Part shown: piece by piece, positions 21,137 to 33,559 of the stretch
How the letters are laid out: every line of letters begins with the position of its first letter
Numbering within the stretch: position 1 is the first letter of the stretch
Source of the DNA: Eledone cirrhosa
Lineage: Eukaryota > Mollusca > Cephalopoda > Octopoda > Eledonidae
Assembly: GCA_964016885.1 (NCBI GenBank)
Contig: OZ024743.1
Span: 190,091,404 to 190,155,403, forward strand
Direction of reading: 5' to 3'
DNA length: 64,000 bases
Program-made: the position numbers and the translations under genes
The notes under the pieces: generated by a model
What the model was told of the DNA's origin: nothing
The model's input: the letters and a program-made list of their open reading frames with translations, nothing else
Databases searched by the model: none

Positions 21137-21665
21137 GAAATGGAATATAAAATAAACCTATGGTTCCATCGACCCATCTATATAATACGAAACATAACAG
21201 AATGACGTACACATGTACTACATTGACAATCAGCCTATCATAATATATCTCTCTATATATATCTTCCAGAGGCTGCATTGGAAACCTTTTTGGACAGTTA
21301 TGGAATATATAACGTCGTCGCTAACTCTTATCACCTACTTATTTTAAAAACTCCGGAGATAAAAAGCAAAGCCTGCTTTGTCGGTATTTGAACTCAGAAT
21401 AATAAAAAAAAAATACCGTCATTAGATTTTGCAAGTGATTATGTCTGACACTCTAACGTTTCTGTTAATAAACCACCTCAACAACAACAATAACAACAGC
21501 AGCAATGATGGTGATGATTTCTTATATTGGCCACCAGAGCCGAAGATATTCGAGATAAAACAATGATTAGAAACTATATGGAATGGGCATTAAATCAAAG
21601 GGAAAACAATGGGCATGACAATAACAGTAAGTGTAATAAATAGTCACGAAAACAATACAAATAAT
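21137..21665. repeat. ~530-bp repeat, third copy (from the tandem duplication)
   Basis: Identical to 13471-13999. It has no left partner next to LINE D2, because the duplication junction replaced it by the (AAT)n array. Confidence 0.8.
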
Positions 21666-22107
21666 AACAAATGCTAACTATAACAGTTTCCCAATATGAA
21701 ATTGGAACTGTGCTTTAGGGTAATTCTGAAGAAGCATCCACATAAAACCTTGGGCTACTCTGTCGCTCCACAGTTATTAAAAGTGCCCTCTTCACTGATA
21801 GTTGCTACATATATACAAATTCACTAAGATGGTTTAGCAAATGTCCATTTTTGTTGTCGATATTTTCGACGTTTATATTGTTGTTCTTGTTTGTACAATC
21901 ACTATTTCGTTTCTACTCTATACGTTGTTATTGTTGTTGTTGTCGTTGCTGTTACTGCTGCTACTGGTACCTTCCCACCACTCGCATCATTACCGCAATG
22001 TACCAGGTCAGTAACACTATAATCAGAGTAACCTCTTCCCCCTCATATTTGTTCCTGCTTCCTCCCAAACACACACACACACACACACATATATAATATA
22101 TTATATA

Positions 22108-23107
22108 CTAGCAGTGATACCCGGCGTTGCACGGGATAAGGTATTTTGGAACGCGGGCCGCCAACAGACCTAATCATGGAAAAACTGCATGCCTGGACAA
22201 TATGTAAAGAAAATAAACCGAATACTCTGGTGGTTGGATAATCTTTAATATTTTACTCGATGAAGCAGGAAAAATGCAGGTTTTCAGCTAATGCGGGCCC
22301 TAGGGGATCAAGAAAATGAATTTTTTTTTATGTGCATAAATTTCGTGCATAATTATGTGCATAAATTATGTGCATACTTATGTGCATAAATTATGTGCAT
22401 AAAGTTATGTGTCTTGAAATTTTGGGATAATCGGCTAGACGCCTCAAAAACGCCCTAAAAAGCTTTAAAAAATGAAGTTTTTCACATAATGCGGGCTCTA
22501 GGCCATAAAACAAGTTGGATTTTCTTTGCTCACGGTATGAGGAAGAGACTGACTAATACATAGTTACAATTTCAAGGAAATCGGTCTGACGTAACGCCTC
22601 AAAAAACCCCTAAAAACCTGAAAAAACGCGGTTTTTCACCTAGTGCAGGCGCTAGGGATCAAAAAGTTGAATTTACATAACACTCCCTGAAACATAAGTA
22701 ATACGCATGTAAAGTTTGAAAACGATCGGTTGGGTATTTCTCGAGTTTTAGGGATTCAAACTCACACACACACACACTCACACACACACACACACAGACA
22801 GACATCCTCAGAGAAGTGACGTAATGCAGACAGCCAGACATACAGACAGATATTATAAGGGCATGGCGTTATATGTATGTATCTATCTAAAAAGAGAAAG
22901 ACTAAGAATTATAGAGAGCGATCGCTAAATCGCCTAATGCGGTCCCTAGGGCATTGAAAAATTGAAATTTCTTTTGCTCAGAACACTCCCTGTAACATAA
23001 GTATTACATGTGTAAAGTTTGAAAACAGTCGGTTGGGTGTTTCTCGAGATTTAGGGATTCAAACTCACACACACACAGACAGACATCCTCAGTTATATAT
23101 ATACAGA
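22108..23107 (-). mobile_element. Helitron H1, duplicated copy
   Basis: Copy of 14442-15441: CTAG end at 22108-22111, TC start at 23107. No differences seen. Confidence 0.75.
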
Positions 23108-23149
23108 CTAGCAGAAAACCACCCGGTGGGCGGTTTGGTTTTCTGCTAG
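23108..23149. repeat. 42-bp CTAG palindrome, duplicated copy
   Basis: Copy of 15442-15483 lying between the outward-facing 5' ends of H1 and H3. Confidence 0.7.
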
Positions 23150-24069
23150 TCTACTTATATATATAACCAGCAATTTCTCTGTCTGTCTGTCCGACAGTGG
23201 AAACACGTGCGTAGAGAGAGAGTGAGAGTGAAAGAAAGAGACAGACTACGAGAGGGGGATAGAGGGAGGGAGAGAGGGAGAGAGGGAGAGAGGGAGAGAG
23301 AGAGAGAATGAATAGACGCTAAAACACGTGCTACAGAAATATTACCTTCCCCTCTCCACTGACTTTGGTCACTGAGGCCGAGGGAATCGCTGGTTGCTAT
23401 AGAGACACCTTGCACAAGCCAGAAGTAACCAGTTCGAGGCGGTTCTGACTTGACACCATGCGAAGAAAGTTGCCATTGAATTTGTGGTTGTTGCTGCTGA
23501 TAATAAGGACCATTTGAAGAAGGTTGCTGCTGATGAGGTAATTTATTAATCAGATTGCGCAGTTCCATAACCTACGTTTGATTTGTTCAATTTTTTCTTC
23601 AATTTTTAAATTTTTTTTTTTATTTCTTATTGAAAAAATATAAATAATAAAATAAGGTTAGAAATTTAAATACAATTAAATACGATTTAATTTCCATTTC
23701 CAGCAGCCAATGTCCAGTGTTCAATTTCATGAAAAAATTGGAAATAATTACAAAAATTGAAGTTTAACTTTTGAACATTTGTTTTGACAATAAAAAAATA
23801 TTTCCTTATTCACACCTAATGGTATGATTAAAATTTCATAGGAATATTTTTTTCTAACCGCCAGTTATTTATTTTCTCCTTTTTCGTTTTAACATATATT
23901 TATTTCAAACATTTCACCGTATAGATAACATATATATTTATACATGCATAAAAGACACACCGAGAGACGGTGAACATGTGGTGCCGAATACATTTCTCAT
24001 CCAAATCTCAACACTATCAGTTGCTAGATTTGCTAGCAGAAAACCGCCCACCGGGTGGTTTTCTGCTAG
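23150..24069 (+). mobile_element. Helitron H3, duplicated copy
   Basis: Copy of 15484-16403, ending in the hairpin and CTAG at 24066-24069. It includes the coding-like minus-strand fragment at 23316-23568. Confidence 0.7.
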
Positions 24070-24564
24070 TCTATATATCTAAAACAGAGAATGTCTGTCT
24101 GTCTGTCAGCTCACTAAAACTTGACAACCATCCAACCGATTGTTTTCAAACTTTAGACATGTAATACTTATGGTCCTGTGAGTGTTTTGAGCAAAGATTA
24201 TTTCAAATTTTCAATGCCCTAGGGACCGCATTAGGCGATTTAGCGTTCTCTCTATATAATTCTTAGTCTTTCTTTTTAGATAGATACATAGATATAACGT
24301 TGCGCCCTTATAATATCTGTCTGTATGTCTGCTGTCTGCATTACGTCATTATATACACACACACACGCGCTCAGTGTATGTGTGTATATATATATATGTA
24401 TCGTAATGCAGACAGTAAGACATAGCTTTCCTTCCCCTCCAGCGTCTCTCTCTCTCTCCCTCCCGCTATCCCCCTCTTGTAGTCTGTCTCTTTCTTTCAG
24501 TCTCACTCTCTCTCTACGCGTCGGACAGACAGACAGAAATTGCTGGTTATATATTATAAGGAGA
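24070..24564. mobile_element. Helitron 5' ends H4 (plus) and H5 (minus), duplicated copy
   Basis: Copy of 16404-16898. H4 covers about 24070-24366 in the plus direction and H5 about 24564 down to 24411. Confidence 0.6.
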
Positions 24565-25358
24565 TATACAGCCGCTGTTCAGATAATTGCTTGTTGTTGA
24601 CCAGATGTGAAGATTTTATTAGTGAGATTTATTTCGGTGGTTGATCAATGTAGTGTGGTAAGAATTTTGGTAATAACTATTGGCTTGATGGGTGATTCCA
24701 TGAGTTGCTATCTTCCATATAAAGCGTTAGGTGTGTGTGTTTCAGTGAGTCGAAATGTATGGCTGTAATAGCCAATAGTGAATGAACTATAAAAAGGTCC
24801 CTATTTTGTTAATGTCATTTAGAAATAATTTACGTCAAATTTATTATGATTACACAGGAAAACAACAAAGATTCACAATGAAATTGTGTATTATGTTTGT
24901 GTGATTGGTTTGGCGTGACCTAAGTGAAATCTTTCTGATTTTTTAACCCCAACTTTTCAGTCGTAATTTATCTTTCTATCATTTTAACGACCGAGAAAAA
25001 CAACGTGTATGCTTTCTGAAGAAACAGATCAAAACAACATGAGTTACCGCCCTTTTTTGAATGTGGGCACGAATGTAAATTAGCACTTGCGGCCCGCCTG
25101 ATGATGAGCCATATCTCATACGGCCCGCTTCTCGAAAAAAGTTTCGCGACATAAGCCACCAAAACGAAGTAAATAGAATAAGTCGGGTATAGTGCGAGCC
25201 TATCTGTGTTTATTCCGCCAACCGGTGGGAATAATATTTCACGTCTCTCTGCTTATATACGCCACACACACACACGCACAACCAGAGACAAGGACACACG
25301 CACACACATACACACTCACACATATATACATACATACACATATTTATATATAATAATA

Positions 25359-25535
25359 ATTGTTTCTACTTTTGGCACAAGGCCAGCAATTATCCAGTGT
25401 ATTACTGGTACTTTATTCTATCGACCCCGTAATGATGAAAAGCAAAGTTAACCACAGCGGGATTTGAACTCAGACTGTAAAGGGACGTAACTATGCTAGA
25501 AAGCATGGCGTCCAACCCTCTACCGATACTGCCAA
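25359..25535 (-). repeat. Type 1 SINE, duplicated copy
   Basis: Copy of 17693-17869. Confidence 0.85.
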
Positions 25536-25549
25536 ATAATAATAATGAT

Positions 25550-25761
25550 GATTTCTAGTATAGGCACAAGGCCAGTAATATGCAAGGAGGGGAAAGTTGA
25601 TTAAATCGACCCCAGTGCATGACTGGTATTTTATTTTATCGACACCGTAAGGATGAAAGGCAAAATTAACCTCCGCTGGGTTTGAACTCAGAATGTAAAG
25701 GACTGTAACTCTATGCCACAAAGCATAGTATACGACTCTCTACCGATACTGTCAATCTACA
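25550..25761 (-). repeat. Type 2 SINE, duplicated copy
   Basis: Copy of 17884-18095. Confidence 0.8.
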
Positions 25762-25766
25762 GTCAA

Positions 25767-25798
<32 letters not shown>

Positions 25799-25804
25799 AA
25801 TAAC

Positions 25805-25857
<53 letters not shown>
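25762..25857. repeat. (AAAT)n and (AAT)n array, right end of the duplication
   Basis: Same array as 18096-18180 but slightly longer, followed by unique sequence. It marks the right limit of the duplicated block. Confidence 0.85.
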
Positions 25858-25858
<1 letters not shown>

Positions 25859-26202
25859 CATAGAATAATGCAAAGCTTTCTGCATTTCTCTGAAAGCAAT
25901 TTCAACGAGGCAGCCGATAGTATCAACCTTTCCACCTTTCTCGCAGACACATACTACTGCACTTCCTTTTTCAAATGTCAACAGTGTTATTGACATGACT
26001 GGTGATGTTTGTCTCTGGGCGTGTTAAGTAGATGACAAAGAATGACATCTAACGCTTTCCTTCTGTTAATGTATTCGGCAAATATAAAAACAAATCTTCA
26101 AGTTTTTGCCTGGAAAACAACACAGAGTTGTTTACAATTTACGGAACGTCAATGTACATGCTCCTCCACATAGTTTAGATACGATACTACTACGAATTTA
26201 AT
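25858..26202. other. Unassigned sequence
   Basis: No gene or repeat recognised in these 345 bases. Confidence 0.5.
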
Positions 26203-26320
26203 ATAATTTATTAACCACAAGGACGCATAAAGTTAGTGATAATACAATGACGAAAAATAACACAAAGTGAAAGAAAGGGTAAATCAACAAAGGAACATAG
26301 TAGATATGATAATAACAATA
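26203..26320 (-). mobile_element. LINE 3' terminus relic, minus strand
   Basis: Tttattaaccacaagg followed by gcataaagttagtgataata aligns with the 3' terminal bases of the LINE family (18184-18230). The rest is decayed. Confidence 0.5.
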
Positions 26321-26472
26321 AGGCTTTATTTCATATAATGCATGACTGAGAATCCAGGTCGTACTTGTATTAAACACAATTATGACAAATGCGATCAACC
26401 GTGTGGGACATCGTCAAATTGATTACTAAAGTATATGCTCCAGTCAATAACAATAATGATATTGACTAATAA

Positions 26473-26696
26473 CAACGACACACACAATAATTGTTTCTAC
26501 TTTTGGCACAAGGCCAGCAATTATCCAGTGTATTACTGGTACTTTATTTTATCGATCCCGTAAGGATGAAAGGCAAAGTTAACCTCGGCAGGATTTGAAC
26601 TCAGAATGGAAAGGGCCGTAACTCTTTGCGTCAAAGTATGGCGTCCGACCCTCTACCGATACTGCCAATCCACCGCCTCAACGACACACAAAATAA
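26473..26696 (-). repeat. Type 1 SINE with 18-bp target-site duplication, minus strand
   Basis: The body is about 26491-26678. Flanking direct repeats are caacgacacacacaataa at 26473-26490 and the same with one mismatch at 26679-26696. A clear retroposition event. Confidence 0.9.
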
Positions 26697-26974
26697 TAAA
26701 AGACAGCAAGGAAAAGTTCTTCAAAGCATTGACTGTGCCCATGTCCAGTCTTTTCCTGCTGCTTAGAAAATATAGTTTTGTCGTGTATTCGTTACGCTTT
26801 AGTTCACTCAGTTGATAATTTAACCGTTTGATATATACACAATATACACTGTTGAGTCTGTACATAAACAGAGTCATTAACTGCTTAATGAACACAACCA
26901 CAAGGATATGATCCGAACGTGGAAGAGCCGAACTCCCACTGTCATCGCCTCCATCTCTCTCACCCACCCCATCT

Positions 26975-27258
26975 CTCCGTATGGTGAGCAAATAGGGTCC
27001 CATGTGCTGGCCTCTCCACAGCCCCGGCGGACAGAACGGAGAAGGCGTTTCCCCGGAGGATGGTAAGGGAGATGCGCTGGAAGAGCCATTTCATGTCGCA
27101 AGGCTCACCTGCGGCTGGCCAGCTCAGCACCTATGGTGATGAGTAGGGAGGTAGCCCTAAAGCCAAGGACACCAGCTGTCTCCACTGCCAAGGGCACGAC
27201 CGTGAACCTGTCGGAGAGCCACTGGTACTTGGAGAGTTTGACCACCTCAGCCCGACGT
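26975..27258 (-). pseudogene. C-terminal fragment of another LINE-type polyprotein
   Basis: On the minus strand one frame reads KLSKYQWLSDRFTVVPLAVE then TAGVLGFRATSLLITIGAEL. After a frame change near 27110 it continues as KWLFQRISLTILRGNAFSVL. I recognise this as the tail found on many multicopy RT-type proteins of marine invertebrates, where a PVAVETLG-like and a LMQRISVAIQRGNA-like motif follow each other. That is from memory and unverified. The local GC content is well above its surroundings. The fragment is broken by a stop and a frameshift. Confidence 0.45.
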
Positions 27259-27269
27259 GCAGCAGAACT

Positions 27270-27810
27270 TGGATTTCAACCTTTAAACTCCTTGCTTTCA
27301 ACCATCTTTGATAACTCACTAGAAAGTGACACCTCCCTCTCTACAATTACCTTTAAATACCACTTGAAGAGAGTGATGATGAAATGCCCGGAGAGAAAAT
27401 TTCTTGACCTCAAAGCTTTCAGATCATACAGCTTCTTTCACCATAGCCACCGGACAACAGACAACTTGCTGCACTTCCCTTCCAAAGGAAGTTAGGGATG
27501 GAGTGATTTTCACTATAGACTCAGCTGATAGCTGAATCTCTCTGGCAGCGGATAGTAGCTATTTAACATATGCTTAAATGCCTACAAAGCATTAGCAGCA
27601 GACAAAAGATTGTAGGCTAGTTTCATCCCCATCTCTGCCTCTCGTGAATGTTTGGCTGTGAGCACTTAGTGCGTGTAGAGCTTGTCCCAAACATGCAATT
27701 CTCTCCTACCCTATAGCACTGTCATGCCAAGGATCTTGTAAAATTGCACATAATACCCGACCTAAAAGTTCTCCAAATCTGCTTAACCTGTCTTCAAGGG
27801 AAAGGATTCA
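27270..27810 (-). pseudogene. Decayed 3' part of a Tx1/L1-like LINE ORF2
   Basis: Aligns by eye, with many indels, to the C-terminal coding part of the family (compare 41100-41600). Shared landmarks are accacttgaagagagtgatga, ggacaacagacaacttgct and cactatagactcagctgata. No frame is open. It is an older insertion than the other copies. Confidence 0.55.
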
Positions 27811-28289
27811 GTGATGTCCATTTCCGGCTATTGTTGTTGCAGCGGGTTATGCACATTTTTTTCTTATCGCCGCAGATTGTAGTTAGGTAAGTGAGTCTTA
27901 CAGTTTCCTTGATGATTCTCGAAGACTAGAACAAGGCGGTTTTCTTTTGCGTTTCCAGAGTTTCATTTTACTCTAGTTTAGTCACAGTAACCAGTGTAGC
28001 TTGCTTTCTTTCTTTTAAACGTTCTGCGTGTTTTGCTGTGAATGTTCACTTGGAGGAATTTTCTCTTGGCACCGACTACAGGGTACAATTCAGGAATCAT
28101 TTTGTTTGCATGTTGTATCATTTCCATTGTGACAAAATCTAAACATGGTATCCCTTTTGTTAATGCATCAAATATATTGTGAGACTAGCTTATAGACAGA
28201 GGTGCCTTGTAATATTTGGGATCCTGTTTTCGTCCATTCTTGATTTTAAACAAACACTAATTTACAAGTACATATTTACAAAAAGTCGA
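27811..28289. other. Unassigned sequence
   Basis: No gene or repeat recognised. An AT-rich stretch at 28250-28310 leads into the 3' end of the next LINE. Confidence 0.5.
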
Positions 28290-28408
28290 GTAAATATATA
28301 TAATAATAAATAAAGTAAACAATGTAATTCCCCAATAGGGGGGAGTACCTCCTAAGAGTGACTCAGGAACACCACCAATCGTAAACCACCCTACTCACCA
28401 AGAGTATC

Positions 28409-31133
28409 CTAGGGCGTGCCCATCTCCTGTGCAAACCAGCCAGCCGAAAGCACACTTCGCGGACAGGTCTGTACAACAGAACTTCCGTGCCTATTGATTT
28501 TATCGTGAACCGGTAGTGCGCCCCGGTGACACTGCCAAGCTAAGGATCTCTGCAAGTACTCCATAGTCCCTGACACGAAATACTTTCGGAACAGACTAGT
28601 CAGTTCTATTTCGTCAACGCCCAGAACCTCGCAGAGAACCTCGTTGCAGTTGCCCAGCATTAGTCCTCTTTAGAACACAAGTTGAATTTCTACTGTTCTC
28701 ATTGTTCTAGTGGCAGACAACTGTGAGCATCTGGCAACATTCCAGATACCAGGCGCTCAGTCTCGGTCTTCTCTTGGCATATGATTGCAGCTCAGTCACA
28801 GAGACGAGCTGCGAAAAGACTTGTCACACAAACGGTGACCACACATGTTCACCGAATAGGAGTATGCGCAAATGCCGTAGCCTCAGTGCATGTCTGTGCA
28901 TCATCAGCCTCTGCATAGAGGGTTCTGGCTGCAATTGGACCGCCTCATTAATGGGCCCTGTCCTTTCCACAAGGAATTGAAGAGCATGCCTTCCAAATTT
29001 GTGAGGCCTGAACGAAGGCAAGTTGCGAGGACAGGTGGTAATAGATGACTGAGGCTATGCACACGTTCGCCACCTCCGCCTGACCTTTTAACAATAGCTT
29101 CCTATCGGTCCATTTCTGGGTAAGAATGGCCACCTCACTCGTTATCTCGTCCCAGTGGATCCAAACCAGATATCGAGCAACGTCACCTATCCGCCTATCG
29201 TCAAACGACGCTGTTGAACGGCATGAATTTGCCTCTCCAGCTGCCGAGTTGCAAAGCCACCGATTTTAACGGATTGGTTGATCTTTCTCCGGTCAACCTT
29301 TCATATTCCTCTTAGAAGTTGCCAACCGTTTCGAAAATACTTATATATATTCGTCGCAGTGACATCGTCGACGCAGCCATTCTACCTCCCGGTTCGAACG
29401 GGATGTCCTATCACAACTGCAGTTTCCGCAGTAATGGCTCGAGAATTAATACGTACAGAAGGTAAAGAGAGAGCATCCTTGACTCACCAAACGCACGATC
29501 TGAAACGGTTCCGATAGGTGGCCGTTGATTTAGATCACCGATCCGATTTCTCTGTGCATTTCAGTGATCCAGCCTCTGTTAATGAGACCGAAGCTGGCTA
29601 CTTTGAGGACAGCGTCCAGGAATCAGTGGTCGAGCCTATCAAAAACTTTTGCTTGAATCAAATTGATCAGAGCCCAATAAAGCCAGGCTTACTCCCTACC
29701 CTCTTTATAATATATCACATGATGTGGCTGTTTTCGTGTATGGAGCTGGTCGGTATTGCGCACGTCTGAACCTTCCTCACCAGGCTCTCGACGATAAAAC
29801 GCCAACCTCGTCGCTAGCACCTTGGCCAAAATCTTAATCTTTTACAAGAGTTATGGGACGGGAATTGCAATGATGTACCTCATGTCCTCATCTTTCTTCA
29901 TCAATGTTACTAAGCCCCACCTCACAGAACTGGGAAAACCTCTTTTTGTTCCTAGATGTAGTAGAAAGTTTCGTGAAGATCGTAAAGCTCATAGGGCAGA
30001 TCATCCAAACCAGGCGATTTGCGTCTCGTACAGTTAGTCAGGGATTCCTGAATCTCGTCTGCTGTTATCAGCTTTTCAGAGCACTCTGCAGCTGCACACA
30101 TCTGCTTGGAATTGACCAGTTCGCGCTCGTCTTGGTCCACCAAAGAGTGAATTGTGATTTTGTTGCCCTTTGCGCCTCTGCCACTTGGGCCCATCGAACA
30201 GCTTTTATTCCATTGTTTCTTTGCTCTGATAATGCAACCTTCGTGTTTCGCTTTGAAGACATAATTGCCTCTTCCAATTTACCTACTAACGCACCCGAAT
30301 TCTTATTACTTTTTCTAATGCTACTTCGTTACAAAAGGCTATTGATACTATTCTAATTTCTCTCTATAGAAGCACCCCACCACCTGGTGTTGACAACTCC
30401 CCCTGTGAAACTTCGCTTAACTAAAGTTCTAATCCGGTTTCTGTAGGCTTTACGCACCGGGAACGATGCGTTAAGCTTCCAGTAACCAGGTCCCTGCCTA
30501 CGTATTCTAGATCAGCCATGCCGATCATGAATTCGTGGTCTGAATAAGCGAAAGTTTGAAAATGTGGACACACTATGATATCCCTATCAGCTAACCTAAT
30601 GAAAAATCTGTCTATATACGATTTAGATAACACTGTGCTGTGGATCCAGGTTCACATAGGCGTACTTGGGAAATCTAGTCGGTACCATTTAGAGAGTTGG
30701 AGCCGGCTTATCTGGTTTCTGAGGCTTTTGCACACCCTGCATATATCTGCTACTCCCACAAAATCCCAACGTGAATCCAAGATGCCGTTCCAGTCTCCCG
30801 CTAACACTGATAAAAGCGAGACGTTGCTAGTAAGCATTTTATACGCCTAAAAATATCCGGCCGCCCAGCCCCGGTCGGGGCGCAAACGATCACCAGTTTA
30901 AAAACAACACCTTTTATACTGTTCATGTTCAGGACAATCAATTTACAGCCCGGGTCCAAGAGGATCGTTCGTACCTCGATATTCAGACCTTTTCTAAATA
31001 GTATTCCTACACCGCTTCCCATTCCAGGCCGACTAAGAGATGCAAATATCTCATACTCATGCAAAGTAGGGGCTAATGCGAGTCTGACTGAAACCTTGAT
31101 GTCGTTTGGCAAGCGCCCCCAGGCCAGGAACAT
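28409..31133 (-). pseudogene. LINE ORF2, heavily degraded (C)
   Basis: The endonuclease is partly readable at 31133-30801 (VCAPTGAGRPDIFRR, GVGILFRKGLNIEV) and continues at about 30837 with VLAGDWNGILDSRWD, the metal-binding GDWN region. YSDHEFMI (about 30536) matches the SDH catalytic histidine motif. RT pieces include RRKSPGLDDLPYELYD (about 30025), and the C-terminal region LARQCHRGALPVHDK-like is at 28520. Numerous frameshifts make it non-functional. Confidence 0.7.
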
Positions 31134-31479
31134 TTATAAATCCTACACTTATAGCAGCCATGTTAAGAGAGAAAAAATAGAGGGATCTACTTACGTTCTA
31201 TGTGATTTTGTAGCTCGGCCGCTCGACCTCCTTTGGTGCGGTTTCTTTTGGGAACGCTTTTAAAGGCTTACTGGTATCTCTTCTATTAGGGGTCCCCTTG
31301 AAACATGGAAAGCTCTCCCCAGTGTCTTTGTAGGCACTCAGCGATACCAATACCATCATGAGAAATTCAATGCCTTTAAATAGCTAGTGCCAATAATCTT
31401 CTGTTTCTACTCGATCTCTTTACTTCGAGCTATAAGAGTCATCAGTTCATTGTTGGCCTCTCTTACTACCACGAAATGT

Positions 31480-33052
31480 TATGTATGTGGTGTTGTTTGA
31501 AGTTGATATTGTGCTTCCTTCTTTTGGTTGTGATTGTTGTAGGGTTGATAGTGGTGTAGATGGTGGTTGTGTTGCCAGATTGGGTGCTGGTAGATGGGGT
31601 CTTGCTTCAGATGTGTTTGTGTTTTATGGAGTTGGTGTTGGTGTCTGAAAAGGAGTGTTATCTGACGTTTTGTGTAAATGCCTTTTAAAAAATTTTGGGG
31701 TATATTTTCCTTCTTCTCCTTCACTGGGAGAAGAGATGGTGCAAGTGCCCTATAATGGTGACGGTGCATGTATGTTTGTGGCTTTGTGTGTGTGTGTATG
31801 TGTGTGTGTTAAGAGTGGGTGGAGAGAGTGAGAAGGAGATGGGGAAGGAGAGCTTTCTTTACGGATCCCTGGGAAATTTTGTTCGTGTTTGTTGTTGTGG
31901 TAGTGGTTCAATCGCTGCTGCTGGTGGTGGTGTGGGTGCCACAATTGCTGTTGTTCGTTGTTGTTGTTATGGCTGTTGAAGCCCTGATGTTGGCAGTAGG
32001 ATGGGGTTGTAATTCTCTGCTATGTATTAAGGACAGAAAAATCTCATGTGGCCCGTCTGACTACAATAATGGCAGCGAAACCTCTACCCTTCAATACCGA
32101 TGTAGAGTTCTACTCCATCTGACAAGCTATCTTCTCGATCTTTTCGGGTCCGATGCGAAGGAATATCCCTACACTTATCCAGACAAGTTTCTTCTTTTAG
32201 TCTCCTCCACCCCGAGGAGGGTGTCTCTCTCCTCAAGGATCACGCAGGCCAAGAGACATCTAGGGATTCCTGCAATTCTGACTTTTGCAGTCCTTCTTCA
32301 TAGGTACACCAGACAGAGTATAACTTTGTGTGTCCAGCAGGGGATCACAGGTCTTTTACGACCAGGTCTTCACTCACGAAGAGCACCAAAAATGTACCAA
32401 ACTGCCTGGCTCTAGCAATGTGTTGGATGTCTGATATGATTTTCAGTGCTCTTTCAACCCATGATGTGGTACTGGTTCTGGCCGTCTATGTTATATCAAA
32501 ATGGATTTATAGGTGAGAGTCATTTTGGCAGTTGCTACCGGACAGCCGTATCGGCCTTAGTTTTATCCAATTTTGACAGGATTGGTTGCTTGTGCCAAAT
32601 AGGTGCCTTTGTTCAAAAGATCTAAATTGGAAATTTGGATAGATTTATTAACCGTTCCAGCGAAAGTTTCGTTGTTGGTGTTCTTTTTTGTTGTTCTTTT
32701 TGTTGTTATTGTTGCCATTTGTGTTTTCGTTGTTGTCTGTGTTACAATTATTTTTGGTGTTTGCTTGTTATATTTGTTGTGGTATTATTGTTGGTGGTGG
32801 TAGAGGCAGTGTTATTGCTAGTATTGTTGTTGCATTTTGTCGTTATTTACTTCTTGTTTTTTGTTCTTGTGATGGAGGTGGTGGTATTGAAATGTTTAGT
32901 AGCGGGAAATTTGATTCATAGTTTTCTTGTACTGTGTTGTTGATGGTGCCCCTTCCGCTGCTGTTGCAGTCCCTGAGTTTTGCAATTTTGCCTTTCCATG
33001 CTGTATATTGCCGGCTCTTCCTTTCAACAGACGTACACTCCTCCTCCGCCAT
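31480..33052 (-). pseudogene. LINE ORF1 relic with intact CCHC knuckle (C)
   Basis: Starts at an ATG at 33052 (MAEEECTSV...). The middle is low in complexity and frameshifted. At 32074-32033 the minus strand encodes CHYCSQTGHMRFFC, a perfect C-x2-C-x4-H-x4-C gag-type knuckle. It is preceded by DGVELYIGIEG as in the intact ORF1 proteins of this window, with a nonsense codon three residues before the first cysteine. The C-terminal part (31769-31479) is rich in H, Q, P and T. ORF1 proteins of such LINEs bind the element RNA. Confidence 0.6.
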
Positions 33053-33060
33053 TTAAAAAC

Positions 33061-33256
33061 GAAACACTGAGTGGTGTGTTATATAAAGAAACGCGGTTTA
33101 GCCCCTACAGGCCACATGTCGCGCTAAATTAACCAGCTCACGATGATACTGGTTAGTTTACCTACAAAACAGTCACAATATTTCAATACAATAGATTGAA
33201 TAACAGTATAGAAATATTACAAACTTACGGAGCAATTTATGACACAGTGTCGAAAC

Positions 33257-33300
<44 letters not shown>

Positions 33301-33304
33301 TAAT
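33061..33304. other. Short spacer ending in an (AAT)n array
   Basis: Positions 33061-33255 may include the 5' UTR of LINE C. An AAT array runs from about 33257 to 33304 and directly abuts the 3' end of LINE B. Confidence 0.6.
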
Positions 33305-33559
33305 GTTTTCTTTATTAACCACAAGGGTTTACATAAAGTAGACATTAAGGACAGTACAGGACAATACAGGACGGTACAAATGGGCATTTCTGCGTGTAAA
33401 AAAAACAGAGGATGAAATAAAATAACAAAGAAAAATTCCCCAATAGGGGGGAGACTTCCGAGGGACATTTGTGGAGAAAGCCCATTAAAAGACCACAGTG
33501 GCCCTGACCACCAGGGCAAGGTGCCCTCTCCCAGTTTTCCACCTTTAATTTACAGACAC

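Larger units (their letters stand above)
19083..25846. repeat. Tandem duplication unit, second copy of the identical block
   Basis: Second copy of 11417-18180 at an offset of 7,666. It contains the LINE D2 5' part, the 530-bp repeat right copy, the Helitron cluster and the SINE pair. To its right the sequence becomes unique (catagaataatgc at about 25859). Confidence 0.9.
28290..33060 (-). mobile_element. Decayed near-full-length Tx1/L1-like LINE (C)
   Basis: From a 3' UTR with the conserved hairpin (ccccaatagggg at 28330-28341) up to an ORF1 start at 33052. ORF2 lies at 28409-31133 and ORF1 at 31480-33052. Both carry many stops and indels, so this is the most decayed of the large copies. It is in the same orientation as its neighbours. 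Confidence 0.75.

Noticed and set aside
31819..32415. A 198-codon plus-strand frame with a hydrophobic start
   Set aside because: It lies opposite the ORF1 relic of LINE C. The hydrophobic run is the complement of H/Q-rich low-complexity codons.
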